Shown: piece by piece, positions 28,509 through 38,294 of the stretch
How positions within the stretch are numbered: position 1 is the stretch's first letter
Layout: every line of letters starts with the position of its first letter
Source: Vreelandella zhaodongensis
GTDB lineage: Bacteria > Pseudomonadota > Gammaproteobacteria > Pseudomonadales > Halomonadaceae
Direction: 5' to 3'
Assembly (NCBI RefSeq): GCF_013415115.1
Contig: NZ_JACCDD010000001.1
Span: forward strand, 558,001 to 622,000
Length of the DNA: 64,000 nt
Notes under the pieces: generated by a model
What the model saw: the letters and a program-made list of their open reading frames with translations, nothing else
Databases searched by the model: none
What the model was told of the DNA's origin: nothing
Translations under genes and position numbers: made by a program

Positions 28509-29234
28509 TTAACGTACAGCATCCACAATGATTTTTACGGCAATACCCGCCAGCAGCAGCATGATGAGGTTATCGAACCAGCGATGTGGCAAGCGTTGAC
28601 CAAGCTGGGCGCCGATGGGCATGGCCGCAAGAATAATCAGCAGGGCTATCACGCTATATAACGTCCGTTCTAGCGTTAGTATTTCTGCACTTAGCAGCGC
28701 GGGTATTTGAACGCAGGTAATCGCGACAAAAAACACAGAGATAGAGCCGATAAATACTCGGCGCTCTAGCTGCATTGCGTTGAGAAAAGTGACGGATGCG
28801 GGCGCTGACATGCCAGCAGCACCTTGTAGCACGCCTGCTAGTAACCCCACAGGTAGTACGATACGTTCAGCGGTAGAGAAGGGCAGGGCCACCTTGCGTT
28901 TAGCCAGCTTAACTGCCAAATAGAGCACAATCGCCGCGGCCACGCCAAGCGATAGTAGTGTTGGCGAGAGCACCACTAGCCCCCATGTGCCTAGTATGAT
29001 TCCCAGCCCGCCAGAAATAGAGAAGGCAGCTAGAAAACGTAGCGGCAATAGGTGGTGCCGGTATTGCCAAACTTGTAGAGCGTTGCTTAGTAAGTTGGGT
29101 GCAATCAACACCGCAATTGCCAGCTTAACGTCATAGAGCATGGTGAGTACGGGCACCACAATAACCGGCACGCCAGAGCCAATGGCACCTTTGACGATGC
29201 CGGCTGCGAGTAGTGTTAACAGAGCAATAATCAC
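28509..29234 (-). CDS. TauE/SafE family permease
   Basis: Inner-membrane protein of the sulfite exporter TauE/SafE group. Members are linked to export of organosulfonates or sulfite; this one's substrate is unknown. It has 241 residues and seven to eight hydrophobic segments in two halves. The N-terminal half has GIVKGAIGSGVPVIVVP and the second GVLQGAAGMSAPASVTF, the family's paired Gly-rich motifs. GTG 29234 is chosen because AGGAA lies 7 nt upstream; the longer frame begins in the untranslated leader. No sulfonate genes are adjacent. Confidence 0.87.
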   Translation of the reverse strand: MIIALLTLLAAGIVKGAIGSGVPVIVVPVLTMLYDVKLAIAVLIAPNLLSNALQVWQYRHHLLPLRFLAAFSISGGLGIILGTWGLVVLSPTLLSLGVAAAIVLYLAVKLAKRKVALPFSTAERIVLPVGLLAGVLQGAAGMSAPASVTFLNAMQLERRVFIGSISVFFVAITCVQIPALLSAEILTLERTLYSVIALLIILAAMPIGAQLGQRLPHRWFDNLIMLLLAGIAVKIIVDAVR

Positions 29235-29311
29235 GTTTGTGTTCCTGGCGTGCTGGATGTAGCCCAAAGGCTACATCCAACAAGTGTGATGCTTATTAGC
29301 GTATTTTAATA

Positions 29312-30694
29312 TTACCTCAAAACATAACAGGGGGTGTAAGCTTGCCCATCTAGTTTCATGCGCCCTTGGGCGACAAATGAGGTTAACAGCTCATCTAAGC
29401 GCTGCATGAGTTCAGGTTCGGCGGTTAACTCAAAAGGCCCATGGGCTTCAATGGCGCGAATGCCAGGTTCTTTGACGTTACCTGCCACAATGCCGGAAAA
29501 AGCTCGACGTAAGTTGGCTGCCAGTTCATGGGTGGGCTGCTGGCGATGTAGCGCAAGATTGCGCATAGCCTCATGAGTGGGTTCGAAGGGCGCCTGGAAG
29601 TCGCGGGCAATGGTTAAACGCCAGTTGTAATAGAAGGCGTCCTGATGGGCGCGGCGAAAGTCAGCGATCTCGTCAATTTCTTCACGCATTTTGCGTGCGA
29701 CAGCCGTTGGGTCACCGGTAATGATGGTGTAGTAGCGGCGGATATCCTCGCCAAGTGTATAGACCAGGAATTCGTCAATTTTCTGGAAGTACTCTGCAGA
29801 GTTGGCGGGGCCTGTAAATACCAGCGGGAAGGGAATGTCGTGATTGCTTGGGTGAAGCAGAATACCCAGTAGGTAAAGAATTTCTTCCGCAGTTCCTACG
29901 CCACCAGGAAAAACGATAATGCCATGTCCAAGACGAACGAACGCCTCTAACCGCTTTTCTATATCTGGCATGACAACCAGCTCGTTAACGATAGGGTTAG
30001 GCGCTTCGGCTGCGATAATGCCGGGCTCAGAGATACCTAAGTAGCGGCCATCTCTGCGGCGTTGTTTGGCGTGAGCCACGTTAGCGCCTTTCATGGGGCC
30101 TTTCATGGCGCCAGGGCCGCAGCCCGTGCAGATGTCTAAATCCCGAAGACCAAGGTGGTAGCCGACGTCTTTGGTGTACTCGTACTCCTCTCTGGAGATT
30201 GAGTGCCCTCCCCAGCAGACTACCAAGCTGGGGTCGCGTCCAGGCTTTAAGGTGCCCGCTTTGCGCAGGATATGAAACACCGCGTTAGTGGTGCCTTCAC
30301 CCGTGGTCAGATCAAACCGTTTATGGTGCTGAATTTCATTATAAACATAAACAATATCACGAAGGACTGACGATAAATGTTCGCGGATACCCCGAATCAT
30401 ACGTCCATCTACAAAGGCTTCAGCGGGCGCATTGGTGAGTTTGAGGCGGATGCCGCGATCTTGTTGGAGGACTTCAATATCGAAGTCCTTGTAGGCTTCC
30501 ATAATGGCCACGCTGTCATCGGTAGGACTGCCGCAGTTAAGTACTGCAAGAGCACAGCGGCGTAGCAGATCGTGCAACCCACTCTTAGACGTGCTTTTTA
30601 AGCGGTTAACCTCATGCTGTGAAAGTACTTCGAGGCTCCCTTCGGGAGAGATAATGCTGGAGATGGTAGCTCGTGGCGTTGAGGGTTGCATCAT
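29312..30694 (-). CDS. ppnN: Pyrimidine/purine nucleotide 5'-monophosphate nucleosidase
   Basis: LOG-family enzyme (formerly YgdH) that splits nucleoside monophosphates into base and ribose 5-phosphate. In E. coli it is regulated by (p)ppGpp. It has 460 residues, the family length. Extra N- and C-terminal domains flank the core, which has CTGCGPGAMKGPMKGA and the signature PGGVGTAEE. Two ATGs occur in tandem at 30694 and 30691. It is transcribed alone and lies upstream-divergent to the LysR gene. It acts in nucleotide salvage in the cytoplasm. Confidence 0.94.
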   Translation of the reverse strand: MMQPSTPRATISSIISPEGSLEVLSQHEVNRLKSTSKSGLHDLLRRCALAVLNCGSPTDDSVAIMEAYKDFDIEVLQQDRGIRLKLTNAPAEAFVDGRMIRGIREHLSSVLRDIVYVYNEIQHHKRFDLTTGEGTTNAVFHILRKAGTLKPGRDPSLVVCWGGHSISREEYEYTKDVGYHLGLRDLDICTGCGPGAMKGPMKGANVAHAKQRRRDGRYLGISEPGIIAAEAPNPIVNELVVMPDIEKRLEAFVRLGHGIIVFPGGVGTAEEILYLLGILLHPSNHDIPFPLVFTGPANSAEYFQKIDEFLVYTLGEDIRRYYTIITGDPTAVARKMREEIDEIADFRRAHQDAFYYNWRLTIARDFQAPFEPTHEAMRNLALHRQQPTHELAANLRRAFSGIVAGNVKEPGIRAIEAHGPFELTAEPELMQRLDELLTSFVAQGRMKLDGQAYTPCYVLR

Positions 30695-30854
30695 TAGTGT
30701 GGCTATCCCTAATCATAGTATTAACGAGCTTGCATACTATCATGGCCGTTAGTCTCGTCCAGCACCGTTGTGGTGCGTCCGCTGCAGAGTTGAATTGTGC
30801 TAACCTGTCCCTTTGTTAAGTGCACACGGTGGCTGCTAAAGATGGCGCTTTATT

Positions 30855-31757
30855 ATGTTTAATGCCCAGTATTTTCGGACGTTTATAACGCTGGTGGAGA
30901 CGGGGAGCTTCACGCGCACCGCGCGTCGTCTAGAGATGACACAGCCTGGTGTAAGTCAACATATTCGCAAGTTGGAAAGTTATTTAGATAAGGCGCTGAT
31001 TGAGAGAAAAGGCAGAAGCTTTACGCTAACGGAGTCAGGTCGACGTGCTTACGACTACGCATTAAAACTATTTGCCGAACATGAGCAATTTCGTCACGGA
31101 TTGGACGATGACTCACTGGATAGCGGTGAATGCCGGATTGCATCCCCGGGAAGCGTTGGGCTGATGTTTTATCCCTATATTCTCGGCCAGCAGCAGATGC
31201 ACCCTAACCTCACTGTTAACTATAGCTTCGCCTTTAACCACGAAATTGTTAATGACCTGCTCGAAGGGCGCTACGACATTGGCATTGTGACCGAGCAGGT
31301 CAATCACGCTGACCTTACCTGCACGGTGTGGCATAAAGAACCTCTATGTTTGGTGGTGCCTGCGGATTTTGCGGGTAGTACGTTAACAGACCTAATGGCC
31401 ATTGGTTTTCTGAATTATTACGATGGCATCAACCATGCCAATGCACTGTTGCGGGCTAATTACCCAGGCGAGTTTCGTTCAATGACGCATTTTCGCCACC
31501 AGGGGTTTACGAATGAAGTGAGCATGGTACTGGACGCTGTCGCCCGAGGTCTTGGCTTTACGGTGGTGTCCCGCCTGGTGCTTGAAACCTCTCCTTGGCA
31601 GCGGCAAGTGAAAGCATTGGCATTGCCCCAGGCGATTAACGAAGAGCTATATTTGCTCCGCCGGCGGGACTCTGTTTTGCCGAAGCGCTATGAAAAAATT
31701 CTCAATGGTTTTCATCAGCAACGTTTGCAAGAAAAAACACCCTTGGTGCCCGAGTAA
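30855..31757 (+). CDS. LysR-family transcriptional regulator
   Basis: 300 residues. The N-terminal winged helix-turn-helix (about 1-60) has FTRTARRLEMTQPGVSQHIR and KLESYLDKALIER. The C-terminal ligand-binding domain (about 90-290) follows. It diverges from ppnN and converges on gcvP, so neither target is certain. The ligand is unknown. It ends in a stem that overlaps the stop codon (31739-31770). Confidence 0.9.
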   Translation: MFNAQYFRTFITLVETGSFTRTARRLEMTQPGVSQHIRKLESYLDKALIERKGRSFTLTESGRRAYDYALKLFAEHEQFRHGLDDDSLDSGECRIASPGSVGLMFYPYILGQQQMHPNLTVNYSFAFNHEIVNDLLEGRYDIGIVTEQVNHADLTCTVWHKEPLCLVVPADFAGSTLTDLMAIGFLNYYDGINHANALLRANYPGEFRSMTHFRHQGFTNEVSMVLDAVARGLGFTVVSRLVLETSPWQRQVKALALPQAINEELYLLRRRDSVLPKRYEKILNGFHQQRLQEKTPLVPE

Positions 31758-31770
31758 CGAGCGCCAAGGG
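31739..31770 (+). terminator. Stem over the lysR stop codon, possible terminator
   Basis: CCCTTGGTGC pairs with GCGCCAAGGG (one wobble) around an 11-nt loop that includes the TAA. No T-run follows, so termination is uncertain. Confidence 0.35.
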
Positions 31771-31805
31771 CGTTTAAGGGTGTGCTAAGAACCTAGCCTT
31801 GAGCG

Positions 31806-34700
31806 TTAGTGACGGTACTCGTCAATGCTTGGGCAAGAGCAGATTAACTGACGATCACCGAAGACGTTGTCAACCCGGTTAACGGCGGGCCAGTACTTTG
31901 ATGCCGCAACGGCGTCTGTGGGGAAGGCGCCAATCTTACGATCGTAGGGGCGTTGCCATTCGCTATCCATAAGGTCAGCCTGGGTGTGAGGGGCATTCAC
32001 TAATGGATTATTTTCCAGTGGCCATTCGCCGTTTTCGACGCGAGTAATCTCTTCACGAATCGCGATCATGGCATCACAGAAGCGGTCAATTTCGTAGAGC
32101 GATTCAGACTCTGTTGGCTCGATCATCAGTGTGCCTGGCACAGGGAACGACATGGTCGGCGCATGGAAGCCGTAATCCATCAGGCGTTTGGCGATATCTT
32201 CCTCACTAATACCGGAGGCGCTCTTGAGCGGGCGAATGTCGATAATGCACTCGTGCGCCACATTGCCATTCTGGCCACGATAAAGAATGGGATAGGCGCT
32301 CTCTAATCGCTTGGCAATGTAGTTGGCGTTCAGAATAGCCAGCTCAGTCGCTTCACGCAGGCCGCGTGCGCCCATCATCTTAATGTAGGCCCATGAGATG
32401 GGTAGAATCGACGCGCTGCCAAATGCCGCCGCGGATACTGCTCCGCTTTCAGGGTTCACGCCATTGATAGGTGTGACCACATGGTTGGAAACATAGGGAG
32501 CTAGGTGTGCTTTGACACCAATCGGCCCCATGCCTGGGCCACCACCACCGTGGGGAATACAGAATGTTTTGTGCAGGTTAAGGTGGGAAACATCGCCGCC
32601 GAAATCCCCGGGACGCGTTAAGCCTACCTGGGCGTTCATATTGGCGCCGTCGACGTACACCTGACCGCCATGTTGATGCACTACCTCACAGACCTTACGG
32701 ACATGAGACTCGAAAACACCATGGGTCGACGGATAAGTGATCATGACTGCAGAGAGCCGTTCGCTGTGTTGTTCGGCCTTGCGGGTAAGATCATCCAGGT
32801 CGATATTGCCATTGGCATCGCACTCAACCACGACCACTTCCATGCTGAGCATCGCAGCAGAGGCAGGATTAGTGCCGTGGGCTGAGCTTGGGATCAAACA
32901 CACATTGCGATGGGCTTCCCCTTGGGCCGCCTGATAGCGACGAATGGCTAACAAGCCCGCATATTCGCCTTGAGCCCCCGAGTTGGGCTGCATGGAGATA
33001 TGATCGTACCCCGTCACTTCCACTAAGAAGGCAGCCAGTTCATCAATCATTTGATGATAACCAGCGACTTGATCGCGGGGAGCGAACGGGTGGAGGTGCG
33101 CAAACGCAGGCCAGGAGACAGGAATCATTTCGCTGGTAGCGTTCAGCTTCATGGTGCACGAGCCCAGTGGGATCATCGCATGAGCCAATGAAAGGTCTTT
33201 GTTTTCAAGACGTTTCAAGTAACGAAGCATCTCAGTTTCACTGCGGTAGCGCTTAAAAGTGGGGTGTTCCAAGAAGCTACTTTCGCGCTGGTAAAAGGCG
33301 GGAATGCCCGTCACTTTTTCGGAAGTCACTCTTTCATCTAGCACTGCCACCGATAAACCGTGCTCATCGCTTAACAGGACATCGAACAGTGCCGCAACGT
33401 CGTGAGCGGTGGTGGTTTCATCCAGGCTAATGCCGACATCGCCATTGGCGAAGTAGTGCAGATTGATGTCGTGGGTCATGGCGCGACCATGAATCTTGCC
33501 GGCATCAACTTGTGTAAGGCGCAGCGTGTCAAACCAGCTGTCGTTGGCTAATGTGACGCCCGCTTGCTTAAGGCCTTCCGCTAACAGAGTGGTGAGGCGG
33601 TGTACGCGGCCAGCAATTTTACGCAGACCTTCTGCGCCGTGGTAGGTGGCGTAGAAGCCCGCAATATTTGCCAGCAAAGCCTGGGCGGTACAGATGTTAG
33701 AGGTCGCTTTCTCGCGGCGAATATGCTGCTCGCGGGTTTGCATCGCCATGCGTAGCGCGGTGTTTCCGCGGCTATCTTTAGAAACGCCGATAATACGACC
33801 GGGAATCGAGCGCTTAAGTTTGTCAGATGTGGCGAAGAAAGCAGCATGTGGGCCACCAAAGCCCATGGGGACACCAAAACGCTGGGAGCTACCGACGACG
33901 ATGTCAGCGCCCATTGCCCCTGGCTCTTTCAGCAGCACCAAACTCAACAGGTCCGTGGCGACACAAGTCATGATGCCGCGCTCTTTGGCCGCGCTGATGA
34001 GGGGCGAAATATCGGTGATGCTGCCACTGGCGGAAGGGTATTGCACCAGGGCACCAAATACATTGTGCTCTGCCACTGTTTCAGCGGGACCACTGATGAG
34101 TTCAAACCCGAAGAACTCAGCACGGGTTTTGATGACGTCTAGCGTCTGCGGGAATATATCATCAGCAACAAAGAAGGCGTTTGATTTACTCTTCTTGTTA
34201 CTGCGTTTGCACAGTGCCATCGCCTCGGCAGCAGCGGTTGCTTCGTCCAGCAACGAAGCATTGGCAAGCTCCATGCCGGTTAAATCCATAATGACTTGCT
34301 GAAAGTTAAGCAGGCCCTCTAAGCGGCCTTGGGATATTTCTGGTTGGTATGGGGTATAGGCGGTGTACCAGCCAGGGTTTTCCAGCACATTGCGCTGTAT
34401 CACCGCAGGCATGTGGGTGCCGTAGTAGCCTTGCCCGATGTAGCTTTTAGCCACGCGATTTTGACGCGCCAGCTGGCTCAAATAGTCTAACGCTTCTGCT
34501 TCACTGCGTGGTTCATCCAGGGCTAACTCACGGCCAAGGCGAATGTCGCTTGGCACGGTTTGCTCAATAAGGTCTTCCATGTGTTGCATATTGAGCGCTT
34601 TTAACATGGTGTCGACATCGGTGGGGCTAGGCCCATTATGGCGTTTGATAAAAGCATCGTGGTCGGCCAGTTCGGCCAAACGGCGTGTTTCAAATGACAT
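31806..34700 (-). CDS. gcvP: Glycine dehydrogenase (decarboxylating), P-protein
   Basis: PLP enzyme that decarboxylates glycine and passes the aminomethyl group to lipoyl-GcvH. It has 964 residues, the fused form, with two homologous halves. The second half carries the PLP lysine in [20 protein letters not shown]. The first half retains the dimer-type core. It lies 78 bp downstream of gcvH on the same strand, separated by a hairpin. It works with GcvH, GcvT and a dihydrolipoyl dehydrogenase (not in the window). Confidence 0.97.
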   Translation of the reverse strand: MSFETRRLAELADHDAFIKRHNGPSPTDVDTMLKALNMQHMEDLIEQTVPSDIRLGRELALDEPRSEAEALDYLSQLARQNRVAKSYIGQGYYGTHMPAVIQRNVLENPGWYTAYTPYQPEISQGRLEGLLNFQQVIMDLTGMELANASLLDEATAAAEAMALCKRSNKKSKSNAFFVADDIFPQTLDVIKTRAEFFGFELISGPAETVAEHNVFGALVQYPSASGSITDISPLISAAKERGIMTCVATDLLSLVLLKEPGAMGADIVVGSSQRFGVPMGFGGPHAAFFATSDKLKRSIPGRIIGVSKDSRGNTALRMAMQTREQHIRREKATSNICTAQALLANIAGFYATYHGAEGLRKIAGRVHRLTTLLAEGLKQAGVTLANDSWFDTLRLTQVDAGKIHGRAMTHDINLHYFANGDVGISLDETTTAHDVAALFDVLLSDEHGLSVAVLDERVTSEKVTGIPAFYQRESSFLEHPTFKRYRSETEMLRYLKRLENKDLSLAHAMIPLGSCTMKLNATSEMIPVSWPAFAHLHPFAPRDQVAGYHQMIDELAAFLVEVTGYDHISMQPNSGAQGEYAGLLAIRRYQAAQGEAHRNVCLIPSSAHGTNPASAAMLSMEVVVVECDANGNIDLDDLTRKAEQHSERLSAVMITYPSTHGVFESHVRKVCEVVHQHGGQVYVDGANMNAQVGLTRPGDFGGDVSHLNLHKTFCIPHGGGGPGMGPIGVKAHLAPYVSNHVVTPINGVNPESGAVSAAAFGSASILPISWAYIKMMGARGLREATELAILNANYIAKRLESAYPILYRGQNGNVAHECIIDIRPLKSASGISEEDIAKRLMDYGFHAPTMSFPVPGTLMIEPTESESLYEIDRFCDAMIAIREEITRVENGEWPLENNPLVNAPHTQADLMDSEWQRPYDRKIGAFPTDAVAASKYWPAVNRVDNVFGDRQLICSCPSIDEYRH

Positions 34701-34746
34701 GGGAAGGTTCCGAGCGTGATGAGAAAACCGTGCAGCGGCAAAACTA

Positions 34747-34771
34747 GAAAGCCTGCAGGGCGCAGGCTTTC
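34747..34771 (-). promoter_or_regulatory. Hairpin between gcvH and gcvP
   Basis: Perfect 10-bp stem GAAAGCCTGC/GCAGGCTTTC with a 5-nt loop, 8 bp after the gcvH stop. The tail contains only TAGTTTT, so it may attenuate or protect the upstream mRNA rather than fully terminate. Confidence 0.55.
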
Positions 34772-34778
34772 CGGCTAA

Positions 34779-35168
34779 TTAATCGTCTGAACTGAGGGTG
34801 GCCTGGTAGGCGTCTGCGTCTAGCAATCCTTCAAGGGCGGTGTCCGTCAGGCGGACCTTCATGATCCAACCGCCTTCATAGGGGGCTTCGTTAACGGTTT
34901 CGGGTGAATCTTCGAGCGCTTCATTCACTTCAATGACTTCACCATTAACCGGCGAGTAAAGGTCAGAGGCAGCTTTAACGGATTCGATGACGCCGAATTC
35001 TTGCCCCTTGTTGAGTGCTTGGCCCACCTCAGGCAGTTCAACGAAAACAACGTCGCCCAACGCTTCTTGGGCATGGTCAGTAATACCGATCGTGACGGTG
35101 CCGTCTTGGTGATCAAGTACCCATTCGTGACTTTCGGCATAACGAAGATTGGCAGGAAGATTGCTCAT
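34779..35168 (-). CDS. gcvH: Glycine cleavage system H protein
   Basis: Lipoylated carrier protein shuttling the aminomethyl intermediate between GcvP and GcvT. It has 129 residues. The lipoyl-lysine is Lys65 in ESVKAASD, followed by the LYSPVNGEV beta turn. The N-terminal AESHEWV and C-terminal GGWIMKVR are standard. GGGAA lies upstream of ATG 35168. It is first in the gcvH-gcvP transcript. Confidence 0.97.
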   Translation of the reverse strand: MSNLPANLRYAESHEWVLDHQDGTVTIGITDHAQEALGDVVFVELPEVGQALNKGQEFGVIESVKAASDLYSPVNGEVIEVNEALEDSPETVNEAPYEGGWIMKVRLTDTALEGLLDADAYQATLSSDD

Positions 35169-35621
35169 GATGATTCCCTATATGAAACAGATGTCTGGAC
35201 AGGAGCATACTAACGCCTGTCGTTCGTCTTGGCGACAGTTGGCCAGCTCAGCGTCAGGCAATAACATGCCTATGGTACCGTGTTTCTGATCGGAAACAAA
35301 TTTCCTGAACGCATCAAAGCGATGAAATAAAGCCGACAGGTTTCGTGGCGCTTTACAGTGAGTGGGCCCATTTGATAAATCCTATGGATAAAACAGTGGG
35401 GGAATTTCAAAAAAAGTCGGTTTATCTGTCAAAGGTCGATATTACAATGGAAGCGTACTGGGAAAATGGTGTAAAACATGCAAATCATGCGTTTATTCGT
35501 AGCGTAAGACGCGTTATTGTCTGAAGCGCTTGGTGATAGGCGGAGTCGTTGCGTCACCAAGGCAGCCTGACTGCCCAGCACCCATAATAAATGAGCTAAT
35601 TAACAGGGTAAGGAGAATCGA
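35169..35621. other. Divergent gcvH/symporter control region with hairpins
   Basis: No gene. It contains several inverted repeats. CTGTCG/CGACAG (35217-35238) lies in the gcvH leader. TGTTTC/GAAACA (35281-35298) is mid-region. Two tandem stems lie before the symporter: CTTGGTGA/TCACCAAG (35529-35561) and GGCA/TGCC (35561-35575). I looked for the conserved glycine-riboswitch motifs and did not see them. Promoters for both directions must be here but are not clear. Confidence 0.55.
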
Positions 35622-37037
35622 GTGGAAACTTTAACAAGCCTTCTAGGGGCAATTAACGGTGTCGTCTGGGGACCGTTGATGCTGATCTTATTGTTAGGTG
35701 TGGGGCTTTATTTGCAGATTGGTTTGAAGTTGATGCCGATTAGAAAGCTCGGTGTGGGTTTCAAACTATTGTGGCAAGGGCGTGACCCCAAGCCTAGCAA
35801 GACTGACGTTGATAAAGCGCCTGCTAAAGCTAGCGCAGATGGAGAGATATCTCCTTTTAATGCGCTAATGACAGCACTTTCAGCCACAATTGGTACAGGC
35901 AATATTGCCGGTGTCGCCACGGCTATCGCGCTTGGCGGGCCTGGTGCGGTGTTTTGGATGTGGATTACCGCCTTGGTTGGCATGGCGACTAAGTTTGCTG
36001 AAGCGGTATTGGCTGTACGTTACCGTGAAACAGATAGCACCGGTCACCACATCGGTGGTCCGATGTTTTATATCAAAAATGGTCTGGGTAAAAAATGGCT
36101 GTGGCTCGGCGGTATGTTCTCGTTTTTCGGGGCCGTAGCAGCATTTGGTATTGGTAATACCGTACAGTCAAACTCGGTAGCCGACGCCATGGATGCGACC
36201 TTTGGGGTGCCTCACTGGTTAACCGGCATTATTATTATGGTGCTCGCTGGCGCGGTTATTTTGGGCGGCATCAAACGGATCGCTAAAGTCGCCGGTAAGC
36301 TGGTGCCAGTCATGGGGATCGCGTATGTGATTGCTGGGGTGGCAGTACTGGTCGTTAATGCCAATCAAATTGGTGACGCATTCGGGCTGATTTTCTACTA
36401 TGCCTTTAACCCGATTGCGGCGGCGGGTGGTTTTGCGGGTGCTGCTGTTATGGCAGCTATCCGCTTTGGTGTTGCGCGGGGTATCTTCTCAAACGAAGCT
36501 GGGTTGGGCAGCGCGCCGATTGCACACGCAGCTGCAAAGACTAAAAACCCAGTACGCCAAGGCCTGATCGCCATGCTGGGTACGTTTATCGACACCATTA
36601 TCGTTTGTACGATTACGGCGTTGGTAATTCTTACCTCAACGGTGTGGATTGATGGGGAGGCGGGGGCGTCACTCACAGCTCTCTCTTTTGACGCCGCACT
36701 GCCTGGATATGGTAACCAGATTGTTGCGATTGCTCTGGCGGTGTTCGCATTTACCACTATTCTGGGCTGGTCTTTCTATGGCGAGAAGTGCTGCCAGTTC
36801 CTGTTTGGTACGCGTTCGATTATGCTTTATCGCATTCTGTTCGTATTAGCTATTCCACTTGGTGCAATTGCTCAACTCGGTTTTATTTGGCTGATGGCTG
36901 ATACCTTTAATGCCATGATGGCGATACCGAACCTGATTGCACTGGCACTGCTGTCGCCAGTGGTGTTTAAGCTCACGCGAGATTACTTCGCAGGCAAGGA
37001 AGTTCTGCCAGGTGAAGCACTTGATCATGATAAGTAA
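35622..37037 (+). CDS. Sodium:alanine/glycine symporter (AGCS family)
   Basis: Inner-membrane Na+-coupled amino-acid importer of 471 residues with about ten to eleven membrane segments. Family motifs include GTGNIAGVATAIALGGPGA and GVARGIFSNEAGLGSAPIAH. The GTG start at 35622 has AAGGAG 6 nt upstream. Its position between gcvH-gcvP and gcvT suggests glycine as substrate (inferred); alanine is the other common one. It has a terminator after it and a structured leader before it. Confidence 0.93.
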   Translation: METLTSLLGAINGVVWGPLMLILLLGVGLYLQIGLKLMPIRKLGVGFKLLWQGRDPKPSKTDVDKAPAKASADGEISPFNALMTALSATIGTGNIAGVATAIALGGPGAVFWMWITALVGMATKFAEAVLAVRYRETDSTGHHIGGPMFYIKNGLGKKWLWLGGMFSFFGAVAAFGIGNTVQSNSVADAMDATFGVPHWLTGIIIMVLAGAVILGGIKRIAKVAGKLVPVMGIAYVIAGVAVLVVNANQIGDAFGLIFYYAFNPIAAAGGFAGAAVMAAIRFGVARGIFSNEAGLGSAPIAHAAAKTKNPVRQGLIAMLGTFIDTIIVCTITALVILTSTVWIDGEAGASLTALSFDAALPGYGNQIVAIALAVFAFTTILGWSFYGEKCCQFLFGTRSIMLYRILFVLAIPLGAIAQLGFIWLMADTFNAMMAIPNLIALALLSPVVFKLTRDYFAGKEVLPGEALDHDK

Positions 37038-37079
37038 GCCCTGTTCAGAGTAATATGGGCCTACAAGACGTTATAGAGC

Positions 37080-37114
37080 CGGGAAGCCAGTCATGGCTTC
37101 CCGTTTCTCTTTCT
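37080..37114 (+). terminator. Terminator between the symporter and gcvT
   Basis: Nine-base-pair stem CGGGAAGCC/GGCTTCCCG, 6-nt loop, then TTTCTCTTTCTC. It lies 17 bp before gcvT, so gcvT either has its own promoter upstream of it or is reached by readthrough. Confidence 0.75.
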
Positions 37115-37130
37115 CGACTGAGGAAATCCC

Positions 37131-38243
37131 ATGACAAATCTTAAACAGACGCCGCTTCATGCACTGCACCTTTCACTGGGCGCAAAAATGGTGCCTTTTG
37201 CGGGTTATGACATGCCCGTTCAGTACCCATTGGGTGTCAAAAAAGAGCATGAGCATACGCGTCAGCAATGTGGTTTGTTTGATGTGTCTCATATGGGCCA
37301 GATCGTGGTTTCTGGTGACAATGTCTCTGAGGCGCTTGAGTCACTAATCCCAGCAGATTTAGTAGGCTTAGGCAAAGGTGAGCAACGCTATGGCCTGTTG
37401 ACCAGTACCGACGGCTGTATTATTGACGACTTGATGGTGGTGAACGCAGGTGACCACTTCTACCTGGTCATTAATGCGGCCTGTAAACAGCAAGATATTG
37501 CTCATTTACGTACCAACCTGGGCGCTACTCATCAAATCGACGTACTAGACCGTGGGCTACTGGCCTTGCAGGGGCCACAAGCACGCGATGTTATGCAACG
37601 CCTGTGTCCACAAGCGTGTGAGCTCACGTTTATGCAGCATGGCCGTTTCACGATAGGTGAACAGGAAGTGTGGATCAGTCGTAGCGGCTACACCGGTGAG
37701 GATGGCTTTGAAATATCGGTTGCTGCTGATGCCTGTCAGGCACTCGCGGAGCAATTGCTGGCAGAACCTGAAGTTGAAGCCATTGGCCTAGGGGCTCGTG
37801 ACTCACTTCGCCTAGAGGCTGGGCTATGTCTTTATGGGCATGACATGGATCTTACCACTACGCCTGTTGAAGCAGGGCTTATCTGGGCAATTGCTAAACC
37901 GCGTCGTCGTGGCGGTGAGCGCCCTGCAGGATTCCCCGGGGCGGATATTATTCTGCATCAGGTGCAGGCGAAAGATCATACCCGCAAACGGGTAGGCTTG
38001 GTGGCCGATGGGCGTGCGCCGGTGAGAGAGGGAGCAGCTTTAGTCGACTCAGAGGGTAATCAAATTGGCGAGGTAACATCGGGCGGCTTTGGACCTAGTG
38101 TGGGTAAGCCGATTGCCATGGGCTATGTTGGCCGTGAATGGGAAGCCCTAGGGACAACCGTTTATGCGTTAGTGCGTGGTAAGCAATTGCCAATGGTGGT
38201 GACAGCCACACCGTTTGTTAAGCCTGGTTACTATCGCGGTTAG
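37131..38243 (+). CDS. gcvT: Aminomethyltransferase (T-protein)
   Basis: Transfers the methylene group from aminomethyl-GcvH to tetrahydrofolate and releases ammonia. It has 370 residues. The folate-binding Asp lies in the GLFDVSHMGQ region; GYTGEDGFEI and LRLEAGLCLYGHDM are the other landmarks. The C-terminal barrel domain (about 285-370) is present. The start ATG follows GAGGAAATCCC. It completes the glycine-cleavage set with gcvH-gcvP upstream on the other strand. Confidence 0.96.
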   Translation: MTNLKQTPLHALHLSLGAKMVPFAGYDMPVQYPLGVKKEHEHTRQQCGLFDVSHMGQIVVSGDNVSEALESLIPADLVGLGKGEQRYGLLTSTDGCIIDDLMVVNAGDHFYLVINAACKQQDIAHLRTNLGATHQIDVLDRGLLALQGPQARDVMQRLCPQACELTFMQHGRFTIGEQEVWISRSGYTGEDGFEISVAADACQALAEQLLAEPEVEAIGLGARDSLRLEAGLCLYGHDMDLTTTPVEAGLIWAIAKPRRRGGERPAGFPGADIILHQVQAKDHTRKRVGLVADGRAPVREGAALVDSEGNQIGEVTSGGFGPSVGKPIAMGYVGREWEALGTTVYALVRGKQLPMVVTATPFVKPGYYRG

Positions 38244-38263
38244 TAACCATCGTGTAATTGTGG

Positions 38264-38293
38264 AAAAAAGCCCCTGATATCAGGGGCTTTTTT
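38264..38293. terminator. Bidirectional terminator between gcvT and the NlpD-like gene
   Basis: Near-perfect palindrome of A-run, AGCCCCTGATATCAGGGGCT, T-run, located between convergent stops. Confidence 0.93.
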
Positions 38294-38294
38294 G

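Noticed and set aside
33694-34302. 202-aa antisense frame inside gcvP
   Set aside because: Low-complexity Ser/Arg-rich shadow of a well-identified gene.
35169-35621. Glycine riboswitch between gcvH and the symporter
   Set aside because: The conserved GGAGAG-type and CGAAGG...GCAA aptamer segments are not visible; only generic hairpins are.
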